Positions 45,690 through 57,881 of a stretch of DNA of 60,000 nt are shown here, one piece after another. The notes under the pieces were generated by a model that saw only the letters and a program-made list of their open reading frames with translations, ran no database searches and had not been told where the DNA came from. The position numbers and the translations under genes are program-made. The DNA is from Strigamia acuminata (taxonomy: Eukaryota > Arthropoda > Chilopoda > Geophilomorpha > Linotaeniidae): the NCBI GenBank assembly GCA_949358305.1, contig OX442316.1:11534001-11594000 (forward strand). The letters are read 5' to 3'. Numbering within the stretch: the stretch's first letter is position 1; each line of letters begins with the position of its first letter.

Positions 45690-46340
45690 GTCAAGTTGAA
45701 AAAGGTATCCATAGTTCGACGACGGGCACATTCACTCCGCCCCCGCAACTACTCCCTAGTTTCCTCCGTGGGAATTGGCGAGAGTGTCATTGCACTGACA
45801 GCATTCGACTATCCGTGAGAGCGGGGGTGGAGGGGCAGGTCACGCCTCGCTTGCCACACGAGCTATGCGAGAGCAGAGCATCTTCCTCGGATGCTGCTCC
45901 GTCCTCACCCAAACTCAAAGTGTGATGCGGCTGGAAGCTGCTGCAAACTGGCGCTCGGTCGCGTTGCTTCCCCTCCCCAGTCACGAAATGGCTCCAGCGC
46001 CCCGATTGTGAAGGAGGAGGACGCTGAATGAAGAGAGCGAAAGGGGGTTGGCGGAGATTCATTGAATTTTAAGTCGATGAAGCGCTGATCAACTGGACAA
46101 ACGAGCGGATTTGCGAAACAAAAGCGCGAGAGGGGAGAAACTTTTCAATGAGTTTCTATAACTTCATTATCAAAATGTAGAACAATCAAGTTGTATTGCT
46201 ACGTGCGAGCAATAAAGCTAGAAGGTTTTACACAAAATCGAGCTAGCCTCGTGAATGAACGTGAGGGAGGGGTGCGTGAGAGAGGGAGGGAAGGAAAAAA
46301 ATTATAGTACAGGAGAGAGGGGTCTGCGTTAATGTAATAG
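45690..46340 (-). promoter_or_regulatory. GC/CpG-rich island, candidate promoter and 5' UTR of the Dscam-like gene
   Basis: About 650 bp with markedly higher GC than anything around it (one 60-bp line at 45841 is 62% GC in a genome nearer 34%). It has many CpGs and GC boxes. The right edge (46260-46340) is rich in GAGAG blocks of the kind bound by GAGA factor. A minus-strand TCAGTG at 45798-45793 fits the arthropod initiator. It sits about 7 kb upstream of the Ig1 exon, a normal first-intron distance for Dscam. No TATA box was seen and no long coding frame in it is convincing. Confidence 0.4.
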
Positions 46341-49300
46341 GATGATTGCCACCGTGCCAATTGAGCGTAATTACAACCGTTCAGTTGTACAGCGTGCGGC
46401 ATAGCAATAATTACTTGGTCCGTCACTCATTATGGTCTCAAAGAATTGATTCGGGTATCGGGTAACCTCTACACTTGTCGTGCATCGTGTCGCGCACTAT
46501 CGATTCAAATTTCTCTTTTGCACAAATAAATGCGTCACCACGTCTTGTTTAGTCCAAACCTACTTTACGACTAACCCAGAACTGTCGCTGTCGTTTTCTT
46601 TCCGTTTCTCGTTTGCAACTCGGATTACTTACTTAAAAAATCAATGCTTCTTCCGTTATTTTTCCTCGTTACATATTCCGTGACGGATTTTTAAAACATC
46701 TGATTTGTTAATTGAGGGATACGAGTTCAGCAGCACCAAACTAATGCCATTACAGTCAATTATGGATGAGTAATCAAATTCTCATGAGTGAATTAATTCT
46801 GTACACAATGCATTAAGTGAATTCATCAACTTTCCATAACACAATTGCGGCAGTCTGAGAAATAAATAGAATAAGCATTACAAATTAAATATACGGTAAG
46901 TGCATTCAACGTTGCTCTTTTGGTCTTTCGTTTTGGTCTTTCTATAAACAGAACGGACGCCAAAAACAGCAATAAACCATCATCAAAAACCGCAAACACA
47001 AAAACCATGCCTGGGTTGTTTTTGATGTGCTTTATGCATGATTTTGGTTAGAACAGCCCAATTCAAAATGGCTGCCTCACGAGTTATTAAAATGCAGACA
47101 AAAACCGTGAGCAAAAACATAATTGTGCTCACATAAGTAAGCCATCAATAAAGGAATTTTAATTGCTCCTGTAAAACAAATAAACAACACTAAAAACAGA
47201 CATTCTCCAGGCATTCAGTTAGACATGTCTGTTTCTAGACGCGCTGAAAACCACAGAAACAGAAACTTTGATTGCACCTAATGAGAAATGGCTTACTTCA
47301 TTCTTCATGTTGATGATATAATTGTTCCGTTTTGTCCAAAAACTACAAAAAAAAATAAATTTTAAAATTTAAATTGGGAATTTCTGACGTATGAATTTTC
47401 AAATTTAATTGTAAATATTATTACATATATTTACATTCAAAATAGTAAACATGCACCTTTCACATTACCATCCTCATTCAACTTTGCATGAATAATACTT
47501 GCAGATTGCAGTTTTCAACCAGTTGTATGTAGGAACATCCACCAGGGAAATTAAATGTTCTGAATTCTTTAACTAGCAGCCAGACTCGTGTTTACATCAC
47601 TTCACAAACATTCCTGACCTAATTCCACTCAGATGAAATGAAGTGCCAAATTCATCAAAGGCTTCTTAAAAGCCCCTTCAACACGTCCAAACTTTACCGG
47701 ATTGAATTACGAAAATTCACAAGACATTCATAAAAATGACCAAAAATTTAAATAATCAAAAAAAATTACTGAATTTCAATTAATAACACCTTTTGGTATA
47801 ATGAAGAGTTTATCGGCTTATTCATATGTCACATTTCGAACTATTAAAACCAATTAAATTTCCCATTTTGCATGTTTGTATCGAAAAAAAATGCAATGTT
47901 AACACGACATATGAGCATCTTGACAGCTGTTGCCCAAGTTTTCATCAAATATTTTTTCCGCTTCAAAACTTTAGCTGCTGACTGCCTTGCTTAATTGCAA
48001 CCGTCGTGATATTAAAAGACGATGCATCATCTAAATACTATACAAAGTGAACTCTAATTACAGAAACCAAAAGACTCGAAATTAAGAAATTCGGAAATTT
48101 CAAAACATTTTGAATTTTCCCATTTCATGCGTCCTTTCCAAACTTCCACTCCCTTTTGGACGACTTTAAAAGAGCGGTTTCATTATTAAACCAATTGCCC
48201 AGCACGTTAATGGAGTTACAGAGAGCCGTCATAGTCGCAATAATTGAATAATCGCTCTATTTTTGTAACCCCAAGACGGGTCTAAATATTTCATCAACCG
48301 TCAATTCACAACACAAGAGTAATGACAGCACCAATACCGGAAACAAGTTGTCTAATTGATTTATGATCCTACAATTTTTCTTTACAAAAAGCAATCAGTA
48401 TTTTATCGATAATAATACAATCGGTTACACACTAGGCGCATTCGTAAAGTCATTTAAAACTTGTTTATATTTTTTTAAACCAGCCTAAATGTAAAATTTG
48501 CAGAATGCAACATATTTACTTAGTTATTCCTTCTACGTTGTTAATAAGTGACTTTGGCTTATTCGTGACATGAGTTTTGTTTGTTCATATTTAAATTAAT
48601 TTATCGTCAAGATTTTGTATTCAGCTTTACAGCACCATTGCACTATTTCATTTCACCACTATAACTCAGCCGTAACTCTAGCTAAAACTTCATGCATTTT
48701 CCAACTTAGAGTGTAACTGTAAATCTTTGCCGAATAAATAGTTGGTGCAGCTCTAGGGTTGTATGTATTATTTATAGTTCTGATGGTACAAGTTTAATCC
48801 AAAATGTATTTTGCCTGCAGGGGTATCCACGAACTTCTTTGCACTTTGCTGCTTCCTTCCCATTTGCTGCCTCATTCTAATTAAGCCTTGCATTTTCTTG
48901 GTGACAAATTAAATACAAATTATTCATTATTTGTAATTTTGTGTGGAAATGAAAGAACATGTTTTAGGTGGAATTTAAATGGGAAAACAAATGCAAAATG
49001 AATAATAGTTTTTGAATCTTTGCTTATACCATTTTCTAAGTCTTTTTTGCCATCGATTTATTTATTTATTTTAATGAATGAAAACAATACTATTACTTGC
49101 TAGATCAAGAAGATTTGAAGATGCTTTTATCATAACACAGACACTGAATGTGCTACATCTGTTGGTAAATGATTGTACTACTGCATCAGCATCGATTCAT
49201 TCAGCCCATACCTGTGGTTACGCCACTGTCTATAGTAAAAGTATGGCCTAATTACCTCCTTCAATCTTTCTTCCAAACCACTAATTTTCACCAGTGGTTA

Positions 49301-49838
49301 TTGCAACCAGCAATGCAAAGTCGTTGTGGCTTTAGTTAGAATTTCTAATAACATTGCCAAAAATCTCTTATGCTAGAAACCAATAATAAAACCCTGCAGT
49401 GTTATGTTCTACAGTTAGTGCCCGGTAACTTTGATGCTAAGTTCAAACGACGAATCCCGGTGTGCGCAGACAGTTAACAAGGTTCAAGTATGGTTCAGAT
49501 TGTGTATTATATTTTTGTCCTGCTTTTATTGATTTATTGGTATTACTATGTATTTTCTTAGATTTAGCAATATTTGGAATACACAAAATGTAATATTAAT
49601 AAAGGTGTATAACATTTAATGAATATATTGCACTGTGTTTCTTATGTTTTTATCGTTACAACAAAATTCTCGTTGTTACAAACTCGTTATTAAGAACGAT
49701 TTTTTGCTCCCCTGACTTGTTAGCAATAGCGAGATTCGACATGAATTACAGTAAACCATGTAGGATATCAAAATTTTTTTCCAACTTTACACGATAGAAA
49801 CACACATCGTACATTGATCACTATAGGCTAGTAGTTAC
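46341..49838. other. Intergenic spacer, left part
   Basis: AT-rich. GGTTACGCCACTG at 49218-49230 looks like the right terminus of a DNA transposon whose other end I did not find. Around 49640-49740 fragments such as CTCGTTGTTACAAACTCG resemble degraded pogo-type ends. No gene was recognised. Confidence 0.6.
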
Positions 49839-50446
49839 CAATGTTGGGCGTGGTATCCCTTACCTGTACCGCGGTAAAAATACACAGTACACGGCATAGA
49901 CTCACAAAGTACCGCGATCCTGGTACTGTACTGGTTCGGAGATTTTGCGGTACATCTCGCGGTACAAGGGAGAACGCGAGAAAACACGAGATTCTCGTGT
50001 TTTCTCTCGTTTTCCATTTTAATTTTAGAAAGTTAATGTTTACATTCATTCAAAGTGAGTATAAACATCAATAGGTTATAAAATTAATAAAATCTCATTA
50101 AAAGTTCATTATTAATAAACATTTATTTTTTATTAATTTTATGACTTATTGATGTTTATACTCACTTTGAATGAGTGTAAAGTGTAAACATCAACTTTTT
50201 AAAATTAAAGTGGAAAACGGAAGAAAACACCAGAATCTTGTGTTTTCTCGCGTTTTCCCGTGTACCGATACTGTAGGCCCTCCAAAGTACCGCGGTACAA
50301 GTACACGGAACTGTGGGCTACTAAAAAACGTCCCGCAGTCCCGGTACAAAGCTTGCAACAAAGTACCGCGGAACGGGCTACGATATAGTACCGGTACCGG
50401 CAGGAGTGTACTTTCTGTACAATACCGCCTACCGTTCCCAACACTG
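49839..50446. mobile_element. hAT-like fold-back MITE, 608 bp, with CCGCGG-containing repeats
   Basis: The termini are CAATGTTGGGCGTGGTAT and, as reverse complement of the right end, CAGTGTTGGGAACGGTAG. CAGTGTTGGGAACGG is a very common hAT end. The interior is a long imperfect palindrome: GTTTACATTCATTCAAAGTG at 50038 pairs with CACTTTGAATGAGTGTAAA at 50162. GTACCGCGGTAC-type motifs recur near both ends. Flanking octamers (GTAGTTAC, CTATACTC) do not match, so the target duplication has decayed or the edge was rearranged by the neighbouring inverted element. Confidence 0.85.
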
Positions 50447-50856
50447 CTATACTCTTTCTACACTCAAGAAGAGCCCTGGAATCTTGGCTCCCATTGGCCT
50501 AGTCTGATTACTCAGAACTGTAGTTAAAGTTCTACTACAAGAAAAAGTAGTCCCCTATAATTTTTAGTATAATAATGATTGAAATGATGTAATTTTAATG
50601 TTATTCTAGAATAAAAATTATTTTCTATTTTTAAAATAAAGTTTTATGTTGTTTTTATTTTAAAAGGCATGTCTGTTAAGTTTATTACTTGCTTGGAAAT
50701 TGATTGCAATGTCTGTACTTCTATTTATATCTGTATGTCTGTGTAATGCATTTCTGGTGTTTTGGGTCTTTTTTTATGTATCACTACACAAGTGAAATGG
50801 CTTGGCCAATGGGAGCCAAGATTCCAGGGCTCTTCTTGAGTGTGGAAAGAGTATAG
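50447..50856. mobile_element. Element with 53-bp near-perfect terminal inverted repeats, abutting the hAT MITE
   Basis: Left arm 50447-50499 and right arm 50804-50856 are inverted copies at 52 of 53 positions; the left arm starts CTATACTCTTTCTACACTC. The arms stop exactly at the last base of the neighbouring MITE. The 304-bp interior is AT-rich with no coding frame. No flanking duplication is evident. Confidence 0.88.
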
Positions 50857-51529
50857 TTACCAAGTTGCCAGATTTGAATTTCCAATCCAAAACCAGTCAT
50901 CTTTGTACTTCAAAGAAATTTAAACCAATTTACCTGCGGCTGAAACAATTTCATTTCGTTGTTTACTAGCAGCGCATTTACTTAAATTTTAGTCTGTTCA
51001 GTTCCCTCTATCAATTTTCAGATAATCAATAAATCCTTCTGAAATAGAGAGCAAAAGCAACATCAATGTGCACTAAGTTACAATAGTTTCAATTATTTGA
51101 TCTAGCTTGTAAACTGTACGAACCACTCATGTAACAAATTATTAACTGCCATCAACATTCGACGAAATTAAACAAGATAAGTTGTCAGGCTTAAAGTTTT
51201 GCTTCAACTTTTTTCGACACACCACTTGTCATGCAATAACTTGAAAAAAATCCATGGGAAACAGTTTGATCATAGAATCTCTCAGCTTGCCTCATTGAAT
51301 TTAAGTGAGACTGCTTGTGCCTATCTGATGTACAACATGGCAGGCATTTCTTTGGTCTGTTGCCAAAATCATCACGATTCACCAGATTAATAATAAATCG
51401 GCTGCCAACACGGAACAGAAATTCAAGTTGAGGCGCAAGCAGCGAAAAAGAAAACGAAAGCGAGCATCGATGTTCAGACTGAGTTTGAGTGCACGTCAAC
51501 CACGCTTTTTGACTTTCTTAAACTTGTAT

Positions 51530-51892
51530 TCAACTTCTTGACAGCATAATGTTCCCCATCCTCTCATTTTCATTTAAATCAAAAAGTTTTTGTATTATTA
51601 ATGAATTCAAGCAATAATTAAAACTGTTTTGAAATTCTACACTGATGCAAACGATTGGTTTTACTTCATCCAAGAGAACACGTGATTTTTCAAACCTCAA
51701 CCAAGGTTCAATTAGTTTAAATTTATAATTCTTTAAAAATTTCATGTAGGCATATGTATCATCATAAGCCACAAGAAGTTCAAAATACGGTACACTCAAT
51801 TCTGTTTTCAACAATTTTGATTTAACCACAGACCTAAATACTAGTGGACTGCACACTGCGAATCGCACCCAGTTTGTGAGAGTAGTAGGCAT
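51530..51892 (-). other. Uncharacterised 120-codon ORF, coding status doubtful
   Basis: A minus-strand frame open from about 51937 with an ATG at 51892 reads in part SVPYFELLVAYDDTYAYMKF, then LIEPWLRFEKSRVLLDEVKP. Residue usage looks protein-like, but an ORF of this size is expected about once by chance in 60 kb of this composition. No domain, promoter or partner exon was recognised. It could be a relic of a transposon or retrocopy. Confidence 0.2.
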
Positions 51893-52006
51893 TGTTGGGA
51901 TGAAGTGACGTCCTGAATGCTCTCCAACTTCACGTTTCGCACCTTATTCCACTAATTTCAATCCTATTTTTCGTTTTTCTCTCATTTTTCCGTCATTTTT
52001 TCATTT

Positions 52007-52110
52007 AAATATTTAGGAAATTTTCCTTGTTTGTTGTCAAGTAAATATTTATGGAATTCTCCTTGTTTGTTGTCAAAAAAATATTTAGAGAATTCCCCTT
52101 GTTTGTATTT
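52007..52110. repeat. Minisatellite, three units of 36 bp
   Basis: Units start at 52007, 52043 and 52079, each AAATATTTA followed by GAATT/AAATT, CCTTGTTTGT and TGTCAA (the last lost in unit 3). Confidence 0.9.
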
Positions 52111-52345
52111 TTTGCACGTTGTCCTCAGAATAAAAACAGAATTGAGTGTATTTGAATAGCAATCAAATTAATTCAATTAACCATAACTATTACTGTCTAC
52201 CATTCTATTGGAATTCCAAGTCCTTTTGAAATATTCACATATGTAAAGAAAGAAGCCCCGACAACAGATTGTTTCTACTCAATACCAAAGCAAAAACTCT
52301 ACTATATATGATTCATACTTAAGGTTATCCTACAGTTAAAGACAA

Positions 52346-52366
52346 AATAATAATAATAATAATAAA
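52346..52366. repeat. (AAT)n microsatellite
   Basis: Seven AAT-type triplets in a row. Confidence 0.9.
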
Positions 52367-54878
52367 GAACTTTTATTATTTTGGAACTTTATACTTTAAA
52401 CTGCTATTTAATGACCTGAGGACATTTTCTATTGCCCATCAGTATAGAAACAATTTTAATTCTGTTAATTCAGATTCTCATTACCTTAATCAAGAACAAA
52501 ACTTTCTCAAAGGACACCGCCACACAAAAATCTCTCTAACTTATTTCCCCAGAGGTTATTCTTGTCAACTGTATTTCGAAGTGCAGTCTGTGAGTTCAAA
52601 ATACTTTTGCAATGTATATACTTTGAGTTCGTAATCTGGATAAACAAAAATTCCATTTACTATTTTTTTTTACATTATCATAAAAGAATAACATGTAAAT
52701 ATTCAATTGCTTAAGAGGAAAAAAGTGCTCAACTACTCACATTTTCAGACAAATGTCTGAATTCTCTTCCTCAAGTTTTTTCCGTAAGGAAATAGGCCTG
52801 ACGAGATAAAAATCATTTCTTTTAAGTTTATAACGTAAGTCAAGGTTACATTATAGCAACTGCTATTGATATGTGCCCAGCCATTAGGTACTTCTTCACA
52901 ATACATTATTAATTGATGTCGGTTTTAATGTTTCAATGCATACACGCTTCCTGAAGATGTGAAAAAAATCTGTGGAGACGGGAACGAGCCAACAAATTGA
53001 TGACATCTCGTGCTAGCAACGATTTTGGATTTGCCAATCGCTCAAATCTGATCCCCAATTTTATCTTACTTGAGTAAAAATTCCATCCTCAGTCCATACA
53101 ATTTCTTTTATCGCCATATTTTTAAAATTCCATCATCTTTTAAACCCTTTTTATGATCGCGTATTAGTTATAACCGTATGCATTGTTTACGCGTGCCAAA
53201 TTACAACAGCAGTTCGTTTGTACCTCAAGTTGGCTCACTAAAGCAGCAAAAAAAAACAAGTAATGTAGTGCAAACTAATTCTCCATGTTGAAACTGCAGA
53301 CTGGCAGAAAAACAAGCTTTTTCGCGTTGTGTACAAGAGCACTCAACGGCCCTTCTCGCACTTGGCTAATCGATAGCATTACAAGGACAAATATATTCAC
53401 TTCGCTCGTCGCATCTTCTAAAAATAAAATTCCATTTAATTTCTGTCGGGAAAGCGGCATAATGCTCTTATTTGCCCAGGGCATCAAACAACCTTAAATA
53501 TTGTCAAACCCAATTGGTTAATAATTAAAATTTGTTTCGACGCACAAACCATATTTCAATTTTTCGGGTCAACATTTTGTCAACGACGCCCCAACTATTT
53601 TTAAATCGGTGCTTATAATGTTCAGAATTAATAACACTAAGCAAATTCTACATGTTGATACCAGTTTTTGGCAAAAATCCATAAATATTTTTAAATCATT
53701 CATAAAAACTGCATTTTTTAGTCTTTCGCACCCATTTATGTATAATAAAATGGACGGAAAACAGCTTTAAAACTTGTTTTCTCCTGACACAACAAAAACA
53801 AAACAATTTAATTCAACAAAGAAATATTTGAAAAGAAATAATAAAAAAGTTAAATGTGACAAACAAAGTACCATACAGCATCCAAACATCTCATGCTCTT
53901 TGGTTCTACTCACACAAATTGTTCTCCTTCAGAAAAAAGAAGAAAAAACTGAAGAAAGAAAAAGCTCCACCAATTTACCCCTCTGTGTCACCAAGTGAAA
54001 GTGAGTAACTAAGATCCATTTACCGGATTGGGACAAATATTAAGGAATAAAGGAAACAAAAGTATAATATTTCAGCCATTCCCACGAGAGAAAAATAATA
54101 CTGCTTTTTTTCTTCCAGGATAGCGTAGCTTAGGAAGAGATAAACCAATTACTACATTTTTATTTCTAATAAATGAAAAGCTTTTATAAGTGCGGTATCA
54201 ATTCTGATGCTAAATTGTCTTAAACCGCTTACTGTAATACTAAATTGTGTTTAAGGTGTGAGGTACATCTAAAGATTAAAGGACAAAAAAGAAGAAGAAA
54301 GAAAAAAGAAAGAAAAAAAGGAAATGCGATGTGTGGCCACACTATGCAATAAGGAGGAAATTGGCCATTACTGGCCTCCTTGTTAGATAGCCTATCTTCT
54401 ATCTATCACAATTCCAATCGTGGTAGTGTTGGAACACTAACAAGGCAACCATTTGCAGCGAACAGCTGGTACTAGTTTGCTCATCAGGATTAATTAATGA
54501 GTATGCATAGTAAAATCTTAGATCAGTTATTTGCTACGGCAAACATCAAAAATCAATTATTTTTTTTAAAAAATTAGGGACTAAAAATGGAAAATTTTAA
54601 AAAAAGTTGCATTAGAAAATCATACAATTAGAAAATCCCAACAAAATTTTCCTTAATTTCACAGAATTTCCTTTAATTTCACGGAATTTTCCTGTACATT
54701 TGGATCCCTGGGCAAAATCGTAGGAGAAAAAAATGTTTTGCATAATATTATCTATTTTTATTAATATAAAGATTAGTACTTTAAGCTTACGTATTTATGT
54801 AATGTATGTTTGAATGCATTTAGTAATTCCTTTTAGTGCGTGCACCTCCACATGCAAATGTCACGTTTTATTAATGCA

Positions 54879-55093
54879 GCATGTACTATCTGTCAGATTA
54901 TCCTGATGATTCCAGAACCGAGTTTCAATTCACAAGCGACTTGAGGCTAAACAACCTGGATGGCGCTGACTGGTCAAATAATTGCGTTATAATTTATCAA
55001 TGTCCAAAACATGTCACGAACAACGAGTACAGGTGGCTGTGGACTTACCCCCAATTATTATATTTTTTTACTACACCAGCCGTTACTCATTAA
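54879..55093 (+). other. Possible isolated exon, weak
   Basis: After a reasonable acceptor (TTAATGCAG|C) a frame reads MYYLSDYPDDSRTEFQFTS, then DLRLNNLDGADWSNN and YQCPKHVTNNEY. A possible donor TACAG|GTGGCT follows near 55031; without splicing the frame stops at 55091-55093. The composition looks coding, but no family, start context or second exon could be assigned. Confidence 0.18.
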
Positions 55094-56621
55094 TCAAATC
55101 GAAAAAAAAAACTAGAAAATAATAATTAGAAGAGAAGTCTGTTCAATCGGTGAAGAACATCAAAATAAATTTGTCAATTCTTCGTACGGAGATTAACCCG
55201 TGTGATTAACCTGCGAAATGGCGCGCTCGGAGAGCTGCGGTCGGCCAAACTAAATTCCAATGTCTATATAATCGTAACTTATGAATTGTGCTATTTTGAC
55301 GTTCTAATCATAAATTAGTAGGAAATAATGTCAAATTTAGAAAACCAAATGTTCATTTACGATCGTGATTGGGTTTTTAGAGCCAAACATTTTCATTTCC
55401 TTTGTTTGTTTTCAGCCCTAATCGAATAGTGATTAAATTTCTTGTTTATCTCTTTAGATTACGTTTATTTCCTAACTAGAGTTCGGGTAAGTATGTCATG
55501 TAAATATCCTAATTGATTTACCTTACTGATTACTGATTAATTGATTGATAAGTGCTTGCATTCAGCTCCGATTAATCTTCTCACGATCACGTAGCGGCCG
55601 GTAAGATTCGAAATTTGTGCTTTACGCATGCGTTGTATTAAAATATGGCGGAAACAAAATATTTCAGTGGGTTACACTAAAACCTGTAAGCAAAACTATA
55701 TCCCTTTACCGGCAATTTTAAAACACAAATAAAATTTTTAAAAAGTCGGAAATAAATTTTGTAGGCAGATACTTACACGAGGTACTGTTCAGCCATCACA
55801 CATGAGATGACATAAAAGCGTGTGTGCAAGAAAAGAACAATAGTTGAATTTAATCACTAATTGTGTTCCGAAGACCTGTTTACAGGAGAAAAAGAGTGAT
55901 TACGTAGAAAAAAAGTGTTGACAAAGTTTATTCGAGCATTGCTGGAATAGTGAGCAAAAAAAACACCAAATGATTTAGGAAAAAGCTTCTGCCAGAGTCG
56001 ATAGCATTGACTGAAAAGAGCTTCCGGTTTGAACAACACTGAGGAGCAGAACAGCTAGTGGACAAACTAGATAACAGCAACACACAATACGCACCACACA
56101 ACCAAAACCACCTCGAATTACTCGCCGCAATGCTTCTGAACCATATTTTGCCAATATATATAAATATCTGAATATTGCAATTAAATTTATTTATTGTAAA
56201 ATAAATAAATAATAAATTTTATAATTTCAGTACAAATTCTCTATTATGTATTCCAATCATGACTACTAGAAATAATACAAATCAGAAAGCTTTCGTTTTT
56301 TATTGCAACATTCTGTATAATGAGGTCGTTAGCCAATAGTTGCGTGTTGCGTCCTTCAGTATTTTATTCATCATTTAATCAAAACACTAAAACAATTAAG
56401 GTAGCTAAAATATATGAAATAAAAGGAATTTTTGGAAGCCTTTAAATCGATTTATTGCACACAATGCACACAAATTTCAAAATGGAAAAAGATGAGGCGA
56501 AAATCTCATCTTTAAACTGTTTTCCCTGATAAAAATTTTTGTTGCTGAAGGTCATGGAATTTTCACATGATGCCTTTGGGCAGTAAACTGATTCCTCGAA
56601 GACCGGCTTACCGCCACAGCA

Positions 56622-56628
56622 TATATAA
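56622..56628 (+). promoter_or_regulatory. TATA box of the first lipocalin gene
   Basis: TATATAA lies 72 bp before the ATG at 56694, placing the expected transcription start about 40 bp before the ATG. Good sequence, position inferred. Confidence 0.65.
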
Positions 56629-56693
56629 ACCAACCATTTTGAATGCGACGAGACACTCGCTTGAACCTGACTTTGAAACGACTTTGAAGTAAC

Positions 56694-57569
56694 ATGTTGA
56701 CCCTTCTCATATTTTCGCTGTTTGTTTTGGTTTCAAGTGCACCTCCAGCCAGTCTTCCACTCGCATCTTTCCCTGGGGAATGCCCACCTATTGGTGCAGT
56801 TGAAAACTTCGATATTCAAAAGGTACGAATTATATTAAAATAGTCTACTAAAAGAAAAAATTTAATTAAACTTTTTCATTTCGGTTATAAGTGGGCATCA
56901 GGTGCGTGGCATCAAATTTATGTGGAAGCATCTGATAAAATCCATTGGAATGATGAACAAACGTGTGTCGAGCGTCGTTACACCAATGAAAACAAAGAGC
57001 TGAATATTGAGAAATATTACGTAACCAAACAGCAGTAAATATTTTTTTTTTTTTTTAAAACACATTTAAAAATGCAAGTTAAGTTTTTTTATATAAATTA
57101 ATGTCATTACACAGAAAGCCAGTTTGGAAAAATAGCAAAATTGTTTTGAGTGATAAACCGGGTGTGTTTAATCACATGCCAATGGAAAATGGTAATTATA
57201 TTTTTTTAAAGCTTTATTCACTGATTAATTTTATTTATTTATTTCCGTCTAGCTACTAAATGGTATAAAAATACCGAAATTTACATCGTTGATACCGATT
57301 ATGACAACTATTGTGTCGCTTGGGGTTGTGTCTATGACCAAGAGTCTAATACTCGTTTAGGTATAAAATGGAATTGAATTTAGCATGTGTGGATATTTGA
57401 TATTTTAATATTGAAATCTTTATTTTTAGAAACTGCGGGTATCAGCAGCCGAACCAATTCTCTGGCTAAAGAGAAATTAGATGAAATTTCATCGTTTTTC
57501 AAAAGCAAAGGATCAGAAATCCGTTTTACTCCAGTAGATTGGTCAGACTGCCGCGTTAAGTGCGAATAA
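56694..57569 (+). CDS. Secreted lipocalin, crustacyanin/ApoD-like (lipocalin 1), complete
   Basis: Five exons, 56694-56822, 56892-57034, 57115-57191, 57253-57360 and 57430-57569, give 198 aa with consistent phases (0, 2, 1, 1) and GT-AG sites. Residues 1-16 form a signal peptide (MLTLLIFSLFVLVSSA). The first lipocalin motif is NFDIQKWASGAWHQIY (G47-x-W49) and the second is IVDTDYDNYCVAWGC (131-136). The C-terminal helix and tail read SRTNSLAKEKLDEISSFF and FTPVDWSDCRVKCE. Cysteines at 30, 68, 137, 142, 193 and 197 suit two or three disulphides. Family members are extracellular beta-barrels carrying small hydrophobic ligands such as carotenoids, bilins or lipids. The S-R-T...F.PV...C ending resembles crustacyanin subunits. 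The actual ligand cannot be told from sequence. It is head-to-tail with the next lipocalin 312 bp downstream. Confidence 0.92.
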
Positions 57570-57678
57570 TCAAAGCATCTTTAATGAATCAATTGATATT
57601 TTAATATAGAAATGTATTCACGGTTATCCCATTTCAATCATAACATTGTAAAATTTTATTACACCAGTTTATACGTCA

Positions 57679-57684
57679 ATAAAG
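57679..57684 (+). terminator. Poly(A) signal of lipocalin 1
   Basis: AATAAA lies 110 bp after the stop codon. The duplicated copy downstream of the pseudogene has lost it (CAATGTATG). Confidence 0.7.
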
Positions 57685-57817
57685 TAATGTAACTCGTCTT
57701 GAACAAGAAGCGATGAAAATTATGCAACACGACTGATTAAACAATAAATAATTAAAATTTACAAAATTAACTGTCTAGACATCCTAGTACCGGTACTGGT
57801 TCCAATTACATCGTTAA

Positions 57818-57824
57818 TATAAAA
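57818..57824 (+). promoter_or_regulatory. TATA box of the second lipocalin gene
   Basis: TATAAAA lies 64 bp before the ATG at 57882. The corresponding site of the third gene is altered to TATGTAAAA (59572-59580). Confidence 0.65.
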
Positions 57825-57881
57825 GGTAAATCCGTTTTAGCCACGTCGCATTTGCAATTAATTGATTCAATACGGTCAAGA

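Larger units (their letters stand above)
50857..56621. other. Intergenic spacer, right part
   Basis: AT-rich. It contains a 36-bp minisatellite (52007-52110), an (AAT)n run (52346-52366), two weak coding candidates (51530-51892 minus; 54879-55093 plus) and nothing else I can name. Confidence 0.6.

Noticed and set aside
45787-46062. 91-codon minus-strand ORF in the GC island
   Set aside because: Long frames are expected in GC-rich DNA; no domain, and the region reads better as promoter/UTR.
52007-52110. Regular repeats resembling a CRISPR array
   Set aside because: Contiguous 36-bp units with no unique spacers in a eukaryotic genome: a minisatellite.
56442-56633. 63-codon minus-strand ORF overlapping the lipocalin 1 promoter
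   Set aside because: Cys-containing but no domain, and it overlaps the TATA box of a well-supported gene; treated as chance.
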